Source of the DNA: Microbacterium forte
Lineage (GTDB): Bacteria > Actinomycetota > Actinomycetes > Actinomycetales > Microbacteriaceae
Assembly (NCBI RefSeq): GCF_031885415.1
Contig: NZ_CP116871.1
Location: forward strand, 186,001-250,000
Length of the DNA: 64,000 nt
Direction of reading: 5' to 3'
Below, one piece after another: positions 37,106-46,260 of this stretch. The position numbers were made by a program, and so were the translations under genes. Each line of letters begins with the position of its first letter. Position 1 is the first letter of the stretch. A model generated the notes under the pieces. It did no database searches, had not been told where the DNA came from, and saw nothing but the letters and a program-made list of their open reading frames with translations.

Positions 37106-38521
37106 CTACGGAAGCAGGTCGAGCGCGTCGGTCCGTCGCTGCGGCACCGTGGCGCTGTCGGTGTCGAACAGGCGGGTGGTGCGCTCCGCACCGAAGACCG
37201 GCCAGCCGGGGTCTCCGGTCTTGATGAAGGAGACCCACGCGGAGTGCATCTCATCGGCGAGCCCCTGCGGCGCCTCAGCGCCTGCGAGGCGCTTCGCCTC
37301 GGGGTCGCCGAGGCGATCGAAGACGAACCCCAGCTCGAGCGCGTGCGCGGCACGCAGGTCGCGGACGGGACTCCGCCACGCGAACTCGTAGACGTAGGTC
37401 GGTGCCGTGCGGGCCCTCGCCAGCGTCGTCAGCGGCCCTCGCAGCATGATGTCGGTCGCGAGCTGGCCGAAGATCTCGCCCGTGGTCGCGCCGGGAAAGG
37501 CCGAGCGATAGGCGGCCACCGCTCGGCGGGGGATCCGCAGAGCGAGTCGTCCGAGCAGCAGCTTCATCTCGCTGATCCGGGCGAGGGCTGCGGGTGTGAA
37601 CCAGAGCCGGTACTCGTCGGTGTTGCTCCCGATGAGGAGCGGCACGTCGGCGCCGGCGAGGACCTCGTGCGGAGAACGCGGCAGAGACCCGGCATCCACA
37701 GCGAACTGGAATCCTGGGGCTCCGCCGAGCGGAGATGACCCTGCGGCCTGCTGGCGCCGTGCCTCCAGCAGCTGCTCGGGGGAGACCGTCGCGAAAGCCG
37801 CTCGGTCGGCGGCGACTCCGAGCCGCTTGGCGAGCTGCGCCGTGACGCGGCCGGCCTTCTTCGCCGTCTGCGCTTCGAGCGGCCCCGACTCGATGATGGC
37901 CCGCGCGATCCGCGCCCGGGACGAATCGTTCGCGAGGAGCCCCGCGACGATCGCACCGCCCGCGGACTCGCCCATGACCGTGATCTGCTCCGGTTCTCCG
38001 CCGAAGGAGGCGATCTCGCGGTGCACCCAGGCGAGTCCCGCTGCTGCATCCTGCAATCCGAGGTTCCGGGGAGCGTCCTCGAGAACGGAGAATCCCTCGG
38101 ATCCCAGGCGGTAGTTGATCGACACGAAGACGATCCCGGCGCGTGCGAAGCCGGCGCCGTCATACAGCGGGATCGCTGCGGTGCCTCGTTCGAGCGCGCC
38201 ACCGTGGATCCAGACGACGACCGGGGCGCGGTCGGCGTCCTGAGGCGTCCAGATGTTGGCGGAGAGGATGTCGTCGCCGGGAATCTCGACCGAGCCCAGC
38301 AGCTCGCCGGTGGCACCGGGGTAAGGAAGCTGAGGCGCGGTCGGCCCGAACGCCGTGGCATCCCGGATGCCGTCCCATGAAGGAGCCGGCTGGGGCTCGC
38401 GGAAGCGATTCGGTCCGAAGGGCGCCGCCGCGTACGGGATGCCGAGGAAACGCCGAACACCATCGACCACCTCGCCGCGCACGATTCCGGCGGAGACCGC
38501 GACCTGTGGGGCGACACTCAT
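37106..38521 (-). CDS. Carboxylesterase family (type B) hydrolase
   Basis: This 471-residue esterase of the carboxylesterase/cholinesterase fold has LGIPYAAAPFGPNRFREP near the N-terminus, VVVWIHGGALERG (oxyanion hole) and the nucleophile elbow GESAGGA. Acid and His residues lie in the C-terminal half. It hydrolyses carboxylic esters of unknown identity. The start is placed at the ATG at 38521 because a TACGAT -10 box lies 7 bases before it (38529-38534); the other ATG, at 38530, would overlap that box. It ends 13 bases from hemW, convergent, without a terminator. Confidence 0.9.
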   Translation of the reverse strand: MSVAPQVAVSAGIVRGEVVDGVRRFLGIPYAAAPFGPNRFREPQPAPSWDGIRDATAFGPTAPQLPYPGATGELLGSVEIPGDDILSANIWTPQDADRAPVVVWIHGGALERGTAAIPLYDGAGFARAGIVFVSINYRLGSEGFSVLEDAPRNLGLQDAAAGLAWVHREIASFGGEPEQITVMGESAGGAIVAGLLANDSSRARIARAIIESGPLEAQTAKKAGRVTAQLAKRLGVAADRAAFATVSPEQLLEARRQQAAGSSPLGGAPGFQFAVDAGSLPRSPHEVLAGADVPLLIGSNTDEYRLWFTPAALARISEMKLLLGRLALRIPRRAVAAYRSAFPGATTGEIFGQLATDIMLRGPLTTLARARTAPTYVYEFAWRSPVRDLRAAHALELGFVFDRLGDPEAKRLAGAEAPQGLADEMHSAWVSFIKTGDPGWPVFGAERTTRLFDTDSATVPQRRTDALDLLP

Positions 38522-38528
38522 ACCCGTC

Positions 38529-38534
38529 ATCGTA
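38529..38534 (-). promoter_or_regulatory. -10 box of leaderless esterase promoter
   Basis: On the minus strand TACGAT is followed by GACGGGT and the ATG at 38521. It is back-to-back with the hrcA promoter. Confidence 0.5.
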
Positions 38535-38565
38535 TGGCGATCAGCATGTGGTCGGAACGGGCGGG

Positions 38566-38571
38566 TAGAAT
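38566..38571 (+). promoter_or_regulatory. -10 box of hrcA promoter
   Basis: TAGAAT lies one base inside the CIRCE operator, so repressor binding would block the polymerase or the transcription start. No clear -35 hexamer is present. Confidence 0.6.
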
Positions 38572-38597
38572 TGGCACTCGTAGCCAGTGAGTGCCAA
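38571..38597 (+). promoter_or_regulatory. CIRCE operator (HrcA binding site)
   Basis: TTGGCACTC, nine bases, then GAGTGCCAA: a perfect 9-9-9 inverted repeat matching CIRCE (consensus TTAGCACTC-N9-GAGTGCTAA). It lies 15 bases before the hrcA start, indicating heat-shock autoregulation of the hrcA-dnaJ operon. Confidence 0.95.
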
Positions 38598-38612
38598 AGG
38601 GAGGGAGTTGCG

Positions 38613-39644
38613 ATGGTCAGTGAAAGAGGCCTCCGGGTTCTCCGCGCGATCGTGCAGGACTACGTCGAGACCCACGAGCCCGTCGGCAGCAGGTCGATCG
38701 TCGACCGCTACTCCTTCGGTGTGTCGGCTGCGACGATCCGCAACGACATGGCACTCCTCGAAGACGAAGAGCTGATCGCCGCCCCGCATACGTCGTCCGG
38801 TCGCGTCCCCACCGACAAGGGGTATCGCGTCTTCGTCGACCACCTTGCGCAGCTGCGACCGCTCTCCGTTGCCCAGCGCACGGCGATCGAGTCCTTCCTC
38901 ACCGCTCCCTCTGATCTGGACGACCTGATGGTGCGCACCGTCCGGGTGCTCACGCAGCTCACGGGTCAGGTCGCCCTCGCGCAGTACCCGTCGTTCGCCC
39001 GCGCGCACCTGACGCATCTCGAGCTCGTGGCGCTCGCTCCCAATCGGCTGCTCATCGTGCTCGTCACCGACGCGGGCGGCGTCTCGCAGCGGATCGCCCC
39101 CTTGCCCGTCGATGTGGATGATGCCGACATGGCGCTGCTCCGTGCGCGCCTGTCTGCGCTGATCACCGGGCGGGCGGTGAGCGATGCGGCTGAGCGGCTG
39201 CAGACGCTGCTCACCGACGATGAGCATTCGCACGACATCGTGCTTCGCGCACTCGCGACCATCGTCATCGACGAGCTCGGCGCGTTCCGTCAGGAGCGCC
39301 TGGTGATGGCGGGTGCGGCGACCCTCGCGAAGCGCGAGCAGGACTTCCGCGGCAGCATCCATCCCATCCTCGAGGCGATCGAGGAACAGGTGACCCTGCT
39401 GCGCCTGATGAGCGAGATGGAGGCGGACTCTCATGGCCTCGCAGCCAGCATCGGCACCGAGAACGCGTCATTCGGACTCGGCGAGGCATCGATCGTCGCC
39501 AGCAACTACGCCGCCCCCAGCGGCACGGCGCGCGTCGGCGTGATGGGGCCGACGCGCATGGACTATCCGAGCAATCTCGCGGCGGCACGGGCGGTTGCCC
39601 GCTACCTGTCGCGGATGCTCGACGAAGACGAGGCGGCCCGCTGA
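38613..39644 (+). CDS. hrcA: Heat-inducible transcriptional repressor HrcA
   Basis: HrcA binds CIRCE and represses class I heat-shock genes. The 343-residue protein has an N-terminal winged-helix domain (RGLRVLRAIVQDYVETHEPVG ... SAATIRNDMALLEDEELI), the SSGRVPTDKGYRVFVD segment and a C-terminal GAF-like domain ending FGLGEASIVASNYAAPSGTARVGVMGPTRMDY. The start has GGAGGGAG 6 bases upstream and the CIRCE element just before. dnaJ follows after 39 bases. Confidence 0.96.
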   Translation: MVSERGLRVLRAIVQDYVETHEPVGSRSIVDRYSFGVSAATIRNDMALLEDEELIAAPHTSSGRVPTDKGYRVFVDHLAQLRPLSVAQRTAIESFLTAPSDLDDLMVRTVRVLTQLTGQVALAQYPSFARAHLTHLELVALAPNRLLIVLVTDAGGVSQRIAPLPVDVDDADMALLRARLSALITGRAVSDAAERLQTLLTDDEHSHDIVLRALATIVIDELGAFRQERLVMAGAATLAKREQDFRGSIHPILEAIEEQVTLLRLMSEMEADSHGLAASIGTENASFGLGEASIVASNYAAPSGTARVGVMGPTRMDYPSNLAAARAVARYLSRMLDEDEAAR

Positions 39645-39683
39645 CGCGGCCGCCCAGATGACAGCACACGCAGAAGGGCCATT

Positions 39684-40799
39684 GTGGCAGACCACTACGA
39701 GGTACTCGGCGTCTCTCGCGACGCCTCCACCGATGAGATCAAGAAGGCGTACCGGCGCCTCGCCCGTCAACTCCACCCCGACGTGAACCCGGGTGAAGAC
39801 GCCGCTGAGCGGTTCAAGCTCGTGACGCACGCCTATGACGTGCTGAGCGACGACGACTCCCGCCGCCGCTACGACATGGGCGGGGGCGACGGAGCGGCGA
39901 ACGACTTCGGCGGGTTCGGCGGCTTCGGAGATATCTTCGAGACGTTCTTCGGCGCAGGCCAGGGCGGCGGGCGCGGAGCGCGTCCGCGGTCGCGGCGCGA
40001 GCGCGGCCAGGACGCCCTGGTGCGCGTGACCCTCGATCTCGGCGACGTCGTCTTCGGCGCGCACCGCGACATCGAGGTCGACACGGCCGTGCTGTGCGAG
40101 ACGTGCAACGGCTCGTGCTGTCAGGAAGGAACGTCGCCCGTCACCTGCGACATCTGCGGCGGTTCCGGTCACGTTCAGCGTCAGGTGCGGAGCCTGCTCG
40201 GCAACGTCGTGACGTCTCAGCCCTGCGGCACCTGCGAGGGTTACGGCACCACCATCCCGTACCCGTGCGGCACGTGCGGAGGACAGGGTCGGGTGCGCTC
40301 ACGCCGCACCGTCTCCCTCGACATCCCTGCCGGCGTCGAGACCGGACTCCGTCTTCAGCTTCCCGGCTCCGGCGAGGTCGGCAAGGCCGGCGGCCCGAAC
40401 GGCGACCTGTACGTCGAGGTCTCCGTCAACCCGCACCCCTCCTTCAGCCGCGACGGCGACGACCTGCTCGCCACACTCGAGGTGTCGATGCCCGATGCCG
40501 TCCTCGGCACCGAGACGACCATCCAGGGGCTCGACGGCGAGGTCGATCTCGAGATCCGCTCGGGCGTGCAGTCGGGCGACGTCCTGACCATCAAGGGCCG
40601 CGGCATCACTCCGCTGCGAGGAAACCAGCGGGGCGACCTGCGTGTCGGCGTGCAGGTGGTCACCCCGACCAAGCTGGACTCTGCGCAGCGCGCGCTGATC
40701 GAGGACTTCGCGAAGAAGACGAAGGCGCCGGGTCCGCAGCTGGCGCAGTTCCAGCAGGGACTGTTCTCGAAGCTCCGCGACCGCTTCCGTTCGCACTGA
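39684..40799 (+). CDS. dnaJ: Chaperone protein DnaJ
   Basis: DnaJ delivers substrates to DnaK and stimulates its ATPase. The 371-residue protein has the J-domain with the HPD motif ([10 protein letters not shown]), a Gly/Phe-rich linker ([18 protein letters not shown]), a zinc region and a C-terminal client-binding domain. The zinc repeats are [24 protein letters not shown] and CGTCGGQG; the first lacks the final Gly (CxxCxGxC followed by another Cys), a form I associate with actinobacterial DnaJ. The start is GTG with AAGGG upstream. It is the DnaJ2-type encoded with hrcA. Confidence 0.95.
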   Translation: MADHYEVLGVSRDASTDEIKKAYRRLARQLHPDVNPGEDAAERFKLVTHAYDVLSDDDSRRRYDMGGGDGAANDFGGFGGFGDIFETFFGAGQGGGRGARPRSRRERGQDALVRVTLDLGDVVFGAHRDIEVDTAVLCETCNGSCCQEGTSPVTCDICGGSGHVQRQVRSLLGNVVTSQPCGTCEGYGTTIPYPCGTCGGQGRVRSRRTVSLDIPAGVETGLRLQLPGSGEVGKAGGPNGDLYVEVSVNPHPSFSRDGDDLLATLEVSMPDAVLGTETTIQGLDGEVDLEIRSGVQSGDVLTIKGRGITPLRGNQRGDLRVGVQVVTPTKLDSAQRALIEDFAKKTKAPGPQLAQFQQGLFSKLRDRFRSH

Positions 40800-40813
40800 T
40801 CCGGACGGCGATC

Positions 40814-41542
40814 ATGGCACTCCACTTCCTCGTCGAGAACTCCTCGGATGCTGCGGTCGGCGACCTCGTGTCGCTCACCGGGGCTGAGGCCAAGCACGCC
40901 GCGGTCGTCCGGCGGCTCCGCGTCGGCGAGGCGGTCACGGTCGGCGACGGTGCAGGGGTGTGGCTCACCGGCGTCGCCGAGGAGGTGTCACCGTCTCGCG
41001 TCGAGGTGCGCGTGTCGGCCCGATCCGAAGAATCCGCACCGCATCCGCGGATCGTCCTCGCACAGGCTCTGGCGAAGGGCGATCGCGACGAGCTGGCGGT
41101 GCAGGCGGCGTGTGAACTCGGGGTCGACGAGATCGTCCCGTGGCAGGCCAGCCGCAGCGTGTCCCGTTGGGAGGGGCCGAAGGCCGTCAAGGGGCGCGAA
41201 CGCTGGTCCTCGATCGTCCGAGAGGCGGCCAAGCAGGCGCACCGCGCCTGGGTTCCCGAGGTCTCTCCTCCGGCGACGACGGCAGATCTCGCGGTGCGTG
41301 CAGCGTCTCAGCGCCTGCTGCTGCTGGATCCTGGCGCATCGACGCGATTGTCCGAGCTCGAGCCGGACGGCCGCGACATCGTGCTGGTCGTCGGCCCGGA
41401 GGGCGGGATCTCCGATGAGGAGCTCACGAAGCTCTCCGACGCCGGTGCGGAACGGGTCCTCCTCGGGGAGACGGTGCTGCGCACCTCCACCGCGGGTCCT
41501 GCGGCGATCGCCGTGCTCTCGGTGGCGCTCGGCCGCTGGTGA
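40814..41542 (+). CDS. rsmE: 16S rRNA m3U1498 methyltransferase RsmE
   Basis: RsmE is a SPOUT-fold enzyme that methylates N3 of U1498 in 16S rRNA. The 242-residue protein has the N-terminal PUA-like part (HFLVENSSDAAVGDLVSLTGAEAKHAAVVRRL), VLAQALAKGDRDELAVQAACELGVDEIVPW, and the trefoil-knot motifs GPEGGISDEE and LGETVLRTSTA. It starts 14 bases after dnaJ, as in many Gram-positive genomes. Confidence 0.95.
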   Translation: MALHFLVENSSDAAVGDLVSLTGAEAKHAAVVRRLRVGEAVTVGDGAGVWLTGVAEEVSPSRVEVRVSARSEESAPHPRIVLAQALAKGDRDELAVQAACELGVDEIVPWQASRSVSRWEGPKAVKGRERWSSIVREAAKQAHRAWVPEVSPPATTADLAVRAASQRLLLLDPGASTRLSELEPDGRDIVLVVGPEGGISDEELTKLSDAGAERVLLGETVLRTSTAGPAAIAVLSVALGRW

Positions 41543-41575
41543 ACGAGGGGACGGGCCGCGCCGGGCTGCGGTCAG

Positions 41576-41581
41576 TAGACT
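41576..41581 (+). promoter_or_regulatory. -10 box of leaderless promoter (HIT protein)
   Basis: TAGACT lies 6 bases before the ATG at 41588. Confidence 0.6.
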
Positions 41582-41587
41582 GAGAGC

Positions 41588-41935
41588 ATGTCCGAGCCCT
41601 CGATCTTCACGCGCATCCTCAACGGCGACATCCCGGGTGAGATCCTGCTGGACACCGGCCGGGTGTTCGCGATTCGCGACATCAACCCGCAGGCACCTCT
41701 GCACGCGCTCGTGGTTCCCAAGACCGAGGACTACCGAGACGTCACCGAGCTGGCTCAGGGCGACCCGGGGCTTCTCGCCGAGATGGTCGCCGCGGCCATG
41801 CAGCTCGCCGCAGAGCATGCGAACGGCGAGTACCGCCTCATCTTCAACAACGGCGCGAGCGCCGCCCAATCCGTCTTCCACGTGCACGCCCATGTGCTCG
41901 CCGATATCGAGGAGAACAAGCTCGTTGGCTTCTGA
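41588..41935 (+). CDS. HIT-family (HINT-like) nucleotide-binding protein
   Basis: This 115-residue histidine triad protein has IFTRILNGDIPGEILLDTGRVFAIRDINPQAPLHALVVPK and the catalytic triad HVHAHVL. Hint-type members hydrolyse nucleoside 5'-phosphoramidates such as AMP-lysine. The start is supported by a leaderless promoter. Its last 11 bases overlap the TTG start of phoH. Confidence 0.95.
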   Translation: MSEPSIFTRILNGDIPGEILLDTGRVFAIRDINPQAPLHALVVPKTEDYRDVTELAQGDPGLLAEMVAAAMQLAAEHANGEYRLIFNNGASAAQSVFHVHAHVLADIEENKLVGF

Positions 41936-43025
41936 CGAAAACGACCCTGTCACCGCATCCGACACCGCTGTCGAGAAGATCTATGCCGACGGCGTCGCCA
42001 TGGTGCAGCTGCTCGGACCGCAGGACCGCTTGCTGCGGATGCTCGAGAAGGAGCACCGCGACGTGCAGGTGCTCGTCCGTGGCAACGAGATCACGCTCAC
42101 GGGCACGTCGGACGCCGTCGCGAAGGCGAAGAGTCTCGTCGACGAGCTGATGACCATGACCAAGGCCGGCCACGACCTCGCTCCCAGCGACGTCACGAGC
42201 TCGGCGCGCATGCTCCGCAACGACGGAGGACCCCGCCCGAGCGAGGTGCTCGGCGAGGCCATCCTGTCGACTCGCGGCAAGGTCATCCGGCCCAAGACCC
42301 TGGGCCAGAAGGAGTACGTGGACGCGATCGAGGAGAACACGATCGTGTTCGGCATCGGTCCGGCCGGAACGGGAAAGACCTATCTGGCGATGGCGAAAGC
42401 CGTCCAGGCGCTGCAGCGCAAGGAGGTCACCCGGATCATCCTGACGCGCCCCGCTGTCGAAGCAGGGGAACGTCTCGGCTTCCTCCCCGGCACTCTCACC
42501 GACAAGATCGACCCGTACCTGCGTCCGCTCTATGACGCGCTCAACGAGATGATGGACCCCGAGATCGTCCCTCGCCTGATGGCGACGGGCACCATCGAGG
42601 TCGCGCCGCTCGCGTACATGCGCGGCCGCACGCTGAACGACTCGTTCGTGGTTCTCGACGAGGCGCAGAACACGACGCCCGAGCAGATGAAGATGTTCCT
42701 CACCCGTCTGGGCTTCGGCTCGAAGATGGTCGTCACCGGTGACATCACTCAGGTCGACCTCCCGCAGGGATCCTCGGGGCTCCGCCTCGTGACCCGAGTG
42801 CTCGACGGCATCGACGACATCCACTTCGCACGACTCACGAGCGACGACGTCGTGCGGCATTCGCTCGTCGGACGCATCGTCGACGCGTACAGCGAGTACG
42901 ACGAGCGCCGCACTGCGCAGCGCTTCGAGCGCGAGCAGGCCGCGGAGTTCGCCAATCGCGCCGACCGCCGAGGCGCACAACGACCAGGACCCCGGGACCG
43001 GATGCCGAAGCGAGGCCTCTCCTGA
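41925..43025 (+). CDS. phoH: PhoH-family ATPase
   Basis: This is a 366-residue PhoH-like P-loop protein. An N-terminal KH-like region ([22 protein letters not shown]) precedes the ATPase domain with Walker A GPAGTGKT and Walker [17 protein letters not shown], then [10 protein letters not shown]. PhoH-like ATPases are often paired with YbeY in RNA metabolism. The start is a TTG inside the HIT gene with GAGGAG 9-10 bases upstream; a later ATG (42000) would remove the first segment. ybeY follows 17 bases downstream. Confidence 0.93.
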   Translation: MASDENDPVTASDTAVEKIYADGVAMVQLLGPQDRLLRMLEKEHRDVQVLVRGNEITLTGTSDAVAKAKSLVDELMTMTKAGHDLAPSDVTSSARMLRNDGGPRPSEVLGEAILSTRGKVIRPKTLGQKEYVDAIEENTIVFGIGPAGTGKTYLAMAKAVQALQRKEVTRIILTRPAVEAGERLGFLPGTLTDKIDPYLRPLYDALNEMMDPEIVPRLMATGTIEVAPLAYMRGRTLNDSFVVLDEAQNTTPEQMKMFLTRLGFGSKMVVTGDITQVDLPQGSSGLRLVTRVLDGIDDIHFARLTSDDVVRHSLVGRIVDAYSEYDERRTAQRFEREQAAEFANRADRRGAQRPGPRDRMPKRGLS

Positions 43026-43041
43026 TGAAACGAGCACAGTC

Positions 43042-43500
43042 ATGATCGAGATCAACAACGAGTCGGCGATCGACGTCGACGAGACCGTGCTGCAGCGGCT
43101 GACCGACTTCAACCTGGCGCAGATGCACGTGAGCCCGGATGCCGAGGTCGCGATCGTCCTCGTCGACGAGGGCGCCATGGAGGCACTTCACGTGCAGTGG
43201 ATGGACGAGCCGGGTCCGACCGACGTTCTCAGCTTTCCGATGGATGAGCTGCGCCCCGGCACCGAAGATCGCCCCACGGCACCAGGGCTGCTCGGAGACA
43301 TCGTGCTGTGCCCTCAGGTCGCCGAGGCCCAGGCGCAGGCAGCCGGCCACACTCTGATGGATGAGCTGATCCTGCTCACCACGCACGGACTGCTGCACCT
43401 CCTCGGTTTCGATCACGCCGAGCCCGAAGAGGAGCGCGAGATGTTCGGTCTGCAGAAGGAGCTCATCCAGGGCTTCGCCGCGGCTGAACGTCGACGATGA
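43042..43500 (+). CDS. ybeY: Endoribonuclease YbeY (rRNA maturation factor)
   Basis: YbeY is a metal-dependent single-strand endoribonuclease that matures 16S rRNA and takes part in ribosome quality control. The 152-residue protein has the zinc signature [11 protein letters not shown] (HGxLHLxGxDH) and the preceding [11 protein letters not shown] segment with the conserved Arg/Asp region. It overlaps the CBS-protein gene by ATGA (43497-43500) and follows phoH. Confidence 0.96.
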   Translation: MIEINNESAIDVDETVLQRLTDFNLAQMHVSPDAEVAIVLVDEGAMEALHVQWMDEPGPTDVLSFPMDELRPGTEDRPTAPGLLGDIVLCPQVAEAQAQAAGHTLMDELILLTTHGLLHLLGFDHAEPEEEREMFGLQKELIQGFAAAERRR

Positions 43501-44792
43501 CCGCCGCTCTCCTGCTCGCAGGCGCTGTTCTGCTCGTCGCATTCGGCGGGCTCATGGCGGCGATCGACGCGGCCTTCGGGGTCACGTCGCGTTCGGACAT
43601 CGAGGAGATGGGCGCCGAAGGGCGCAACGGCAGCCAGCTGGTGCGGATCGCGGCTGACCCGGACGCACACGTCAACGCCGTCGCGTTCATCCGCGTGCTC
43701 GCCGAGACGGCCGCCGCCGTGCTCGTCACGGTCGCGTTCAGCATCCTGTTCGACAACATCTGGTGGGCGATGCTCGCAGCGGCTCTGCTGATGACGGGCA
43801 TCAGCTTCGTGCTGGTGGGGGCGAGCCCGCGTTCCTTCGGCCGGCATCACGCCGAAGGCATGCTCCGCGCGAATGCGCGGATCGTCCGCGGGCTTCGCAT
43901 CATCCTCGGGCCGCTCGCCCAGGGACTGGTGCTGCTCGGCAACCGGGTCACCCCCGGCCGCGGCCGCAGCTCGTTCACGTCCGAGGAGCAGCTGCTCAGC
44001 ATGGTCGACGAGGCCGCCTCGAACGACCTGATCGAGGCCGACGATCGCGACCTCATCCACTCGGTGTTCGACTTCACCGACCAGTTCGTCCGTGCCGTGA
44101 TGGTGCCCCGCACCGAGATGGTGACGGTCGATGCGACCGCGACGACGAGCGAGGCCATGACGCTGTTCCTGCAGCGTGGTGTGTCACGCATGCCGGTGGT
44201 CGACGACGACGCCGACGACGTCGTCGGCGTGCTGTACCTGAAGGACCTGGTGCTGTTCGCCTTCCGCGATGAGAACGCCTGGCGCACGGCGTCCATCCGC
44301 CCCATCTCGCGTCCGGCGACCTTCGTGCCCGAGTCCATGCGCGCCGAGACGCTGCTTCAGCAGATGAAGCGCGACGCCGTGCATGTGTGCCTCGTGATCG
44401 ATGAACACGGAGGCATATCGGGCCTCGTGACCCTGGAGGACCTCATCGAGGAACTCGTCGGCGAGATCTCCGACGAGTACGATCAGGTATCAGCTGAAGT
44501 CGTCGAACTGGGCGACGGACGCTACCGCGTGAGCTCCCGACTCTCGCTGGAGGACGTCGGCGATCTGTTCGGTCTCGAACTCGAGGACGAGGACGTGGAC
44601 TCTATCGGCGGTCTGCTGGGCAAGGCACTGGGCCAGGTTCCGCAACCGGGATCGACGGCGACGGTGGAGGGGCTGACCCTCACCGGCGGCGCGTCTCGAG
44701 GGCGCGGCCGCGGAATCGCGACCGTGTTCGTCGAACGCGCGGCAGACGACGCGGATAACGCCGCAGATGAGAGAGACGGAAACGATGACTGA
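43497..44792 (+). CDS. CNNM/HlyC-CorC family membrane protein with CBS domains
   Basis: The 431-residue protein has an N-terminal DUF21 membrane domain (helices near residues 1-20, 62-80, 85-102), a CBS pair ([20 protein letters not shown] ... [23 protein letters not shown], then [24 protein letters not shown]) and a C-terminal transporter-associated domain ([18 protein letters not shown]). Members take part in Mg2+/Co2+ efflux; older labels call them hemolysins. It overlaps ybeY upstream and the era start downstream. Confidence 0.92.
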   Translation: MTAALLLAGAVLLVAFGGLMAAIDAAFGVTSRSDIEEMGAEGRNGSQLVRIAADPDAHVNAVAFIRVLAETAAAVLVTVAFSILFDNIWWAMLAAALLMTGISFVLVGASPRSFGRHHAEGMLRANARIVRGLRIILGPLAQGLVLLGNRVTPGRGRSSFTSEEQLLSMVDEAASNDLIEADDRDLIHSVFDFTDQFVRAVMVPRTEMVTVDATATTSEAMTLFLQRGVSRMPVVDDDADDVVGVLYLKDLVLFAFRDENAWRTASIRPISRPATFVPESMRAETLLQQMKRDAVHVCLVIDEHGGISGLVTLEDLIEELVGEISDEYDQVSAEVVELGDGRYRVSSRLSLEDVGDLFGLELEDEDVDSIGGLLGKALGQVPQPGSTATVEGLTLTGGASRGRGRGIATVFVERAADDADNAADERDGNDD

Positions 44793-45681
44793 GCAGACGC
44801 GAAGCGGGTTCGTGACCTTCGTGGGGCGCCCGAACGTCGGAAAGTCGACTCTCACGAATGCGCTGGTCGGCGAGAAGATCGCCATCACGAGTGAGAAGCC
44901 GCAGACGACCCGCCGCGCGATCCGCGGGATCGTGAACCGCCCCGCGGGGCAGCTCGTCATCGTCGACACCCCCGGCATCCACAAGCCCCGCACGCTTCTG
45001 GGCGAGCGCCTGAACGACCTCGTCGAGCAGGTGCTCGGCGATGTCGATGTGATCGGCTTCTGCGTGCCGGCGACCGAGAAGGTCGGACCGGGCGATCGCC
45101 GCATCGCTGCCTCGCTCGACGGATACCGTCGCGCCAAGAAGATCGCCATCGTCACCAAGACCGATGCCGCGGACCGCGACGAGATCACCGAGCGTCTCCT
45201 GGAGGTCGATGCACTGCGCGAGGACTGGGATGCGGTGATCCCGATCTCGGCGCTCACGAACGACCAGCTCGAGGTCCTCGCGGATGAAGTCCTCTCCCTC
45301 ATGCCGGTGGGCCCCGCCCTCTACGGCGAGGGAATCACGACCGACGAGTCGGAAGAGGATCGCATCGCCGAGATGATCCGCGAGGCGGCGCTCGACGGGG
45401 TCCGAGACGAGCTTCCCCACTCGATCGCGGTCGTGATCGACGACATCGCCCCCCGCGAAGGAACCGATCTGACCGATGTGCATGCGTCGATCGTGGTGGA
45501 GCGCGACAGCCAGAAGGCGATCATCATCGGTCACAAGGGCAAGCGTCTGGCCGACGTCGGACGCCGTGCCCGTGCCGGCATCGAAGAGCTCCTCGGCACG
45601 AGGGTCTTCCTGGGCCTGCACGTCAAGGTCGCGAAGGAATGGCAGCGCGACCCGAAGCAGCTCGGCCGCCTCGGCTTCTGA
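44785..45681 (+). CDS. era: GTPase Era
   Basis: Era is a GTPase that binds the 3' end of 16S rRNA and supports 30S maturation. The 298-residue protein has G1 GRPNVGKS at residues 14-21, G2 TTRR, G3 DTPG, G4 TKTD, and the C-terminal KH domain (VVERDSQKAIIIGHKGKRLADVGRRAR). I place the start at ATG 44785 (8 bases inside the upstream gene), with a GAGAGAG stretch before it; an in-frame ATG at 44767 is possible. Confidence 0.96.
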   Translation: MTEQTRSGFVTFVGRPNVGKSTLTNALVGEKIAITSEKPQTTRRAIRGIVNRPAGQLVIVDTPGIHKPRTLLGERLNDLVEQVLGDVDVIGFCVPATEKVGPGDRRIAASLDGYRRAKKIAIVTKTDAADRDEITERLLEVDALREDWDAVIPISALTNDQLEVLADEVLSLMPVGPALYGEGITTDESEEDRIAEMIREAALDGVRDELPHSIAVVIDDIAPREGTDLTDVHASIVVERDSQKAIIIGHKGKRLADVGRRARAGIEELLGTRVFLGLHVKVAKEWQRDPKQLGRLGF

Positions 45682-45732
45682 CATGCGACTCCGAGACGCG
45701 ACGCGGATCGGGTGCTCCGGCGGACGAGAGAG

Positions 45733-46260
45733 ATGAGCGCCCGCGGTGAGAACCGTGAGACCCAGAGGGACGAAGCCTTCACCCGGCTCTTCGACGCCAA
45801 CTGGGCGGCGGTCAGGCATCATGTCGAAGGCGTCGTCGAGGACCCCGCTGAGGTGACGGAGATCGTCTCCGAGATCTTCCTCCTGGCATGGTCCCGGCTC
45901 GTTCCGACGAAGCCGATGGATCGGATCTGGTTGATCCGCGCGGCCGATCGGGTGCTCGGAGGGCGATCGGGTCGGTCGACGCTGCGGCGCACGGCCATCG
46001 ACGCGGTGCACGGTGGTGTGTCCGGAGAGAAGGACCCGCCTGCCCTGGCCACTCGCGCGAGGGTGCTCGCAGCTCTAGGTGTCCTCACCGGGCGTGAGCG
46101 GCGTATCATCATGCTGACGTACTGGGATGGGCTCGCAGTGGGGGAGATCGCCGAGTTGCTGCGCAGCCCGCGTGTCCGGGTACGGAAGACGCTCTCGCGT
46201 GCGCAGGCGAAGTTGTGTGCGGAGCTCGGACTGGAGGGGCGGAGGGATCATGACGGATGA
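45733..46260 (+). CDS. ECF-like sigma-70 family RNA polymerase sigma factor
   Basis: This 175-residue sigma factor has region 2 (EAFTRLFDANWAAVRHHVEGVVEDPAEVTEIVSEIFLLAWSRL) and region 4 (LTGRERRIIMLTYWDGLAVGEIAELLRSPRVRVRKTLSRAQAKL), joined by a short linker. It would direct polymerase to a small regulon, often including its own operon. The next gene starts inside it (11-base overlap) and encodes a membrane protein with a cytoplasmic N-terminus, the position expected for an anti-sigma factor. I use the ATG at 45733; a start 7 codons earlier is possible. Confidence 0.88.
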   Translation: MSARGENRETQRDEAFTRLFDANWAAVRHHVEGVVEDPAEVTEIVSEIFLLAWSRLVPTKPMDRIWLIRAADRVLGGRSGRSTLRRTAIDAVHGGVSGEKDPPALATRARVLAALGVLTGRERRIIMLTYWDGLAVGEIAELLRSPRVRVRKTLSRAQAKLCAELGLEGRRDHDG

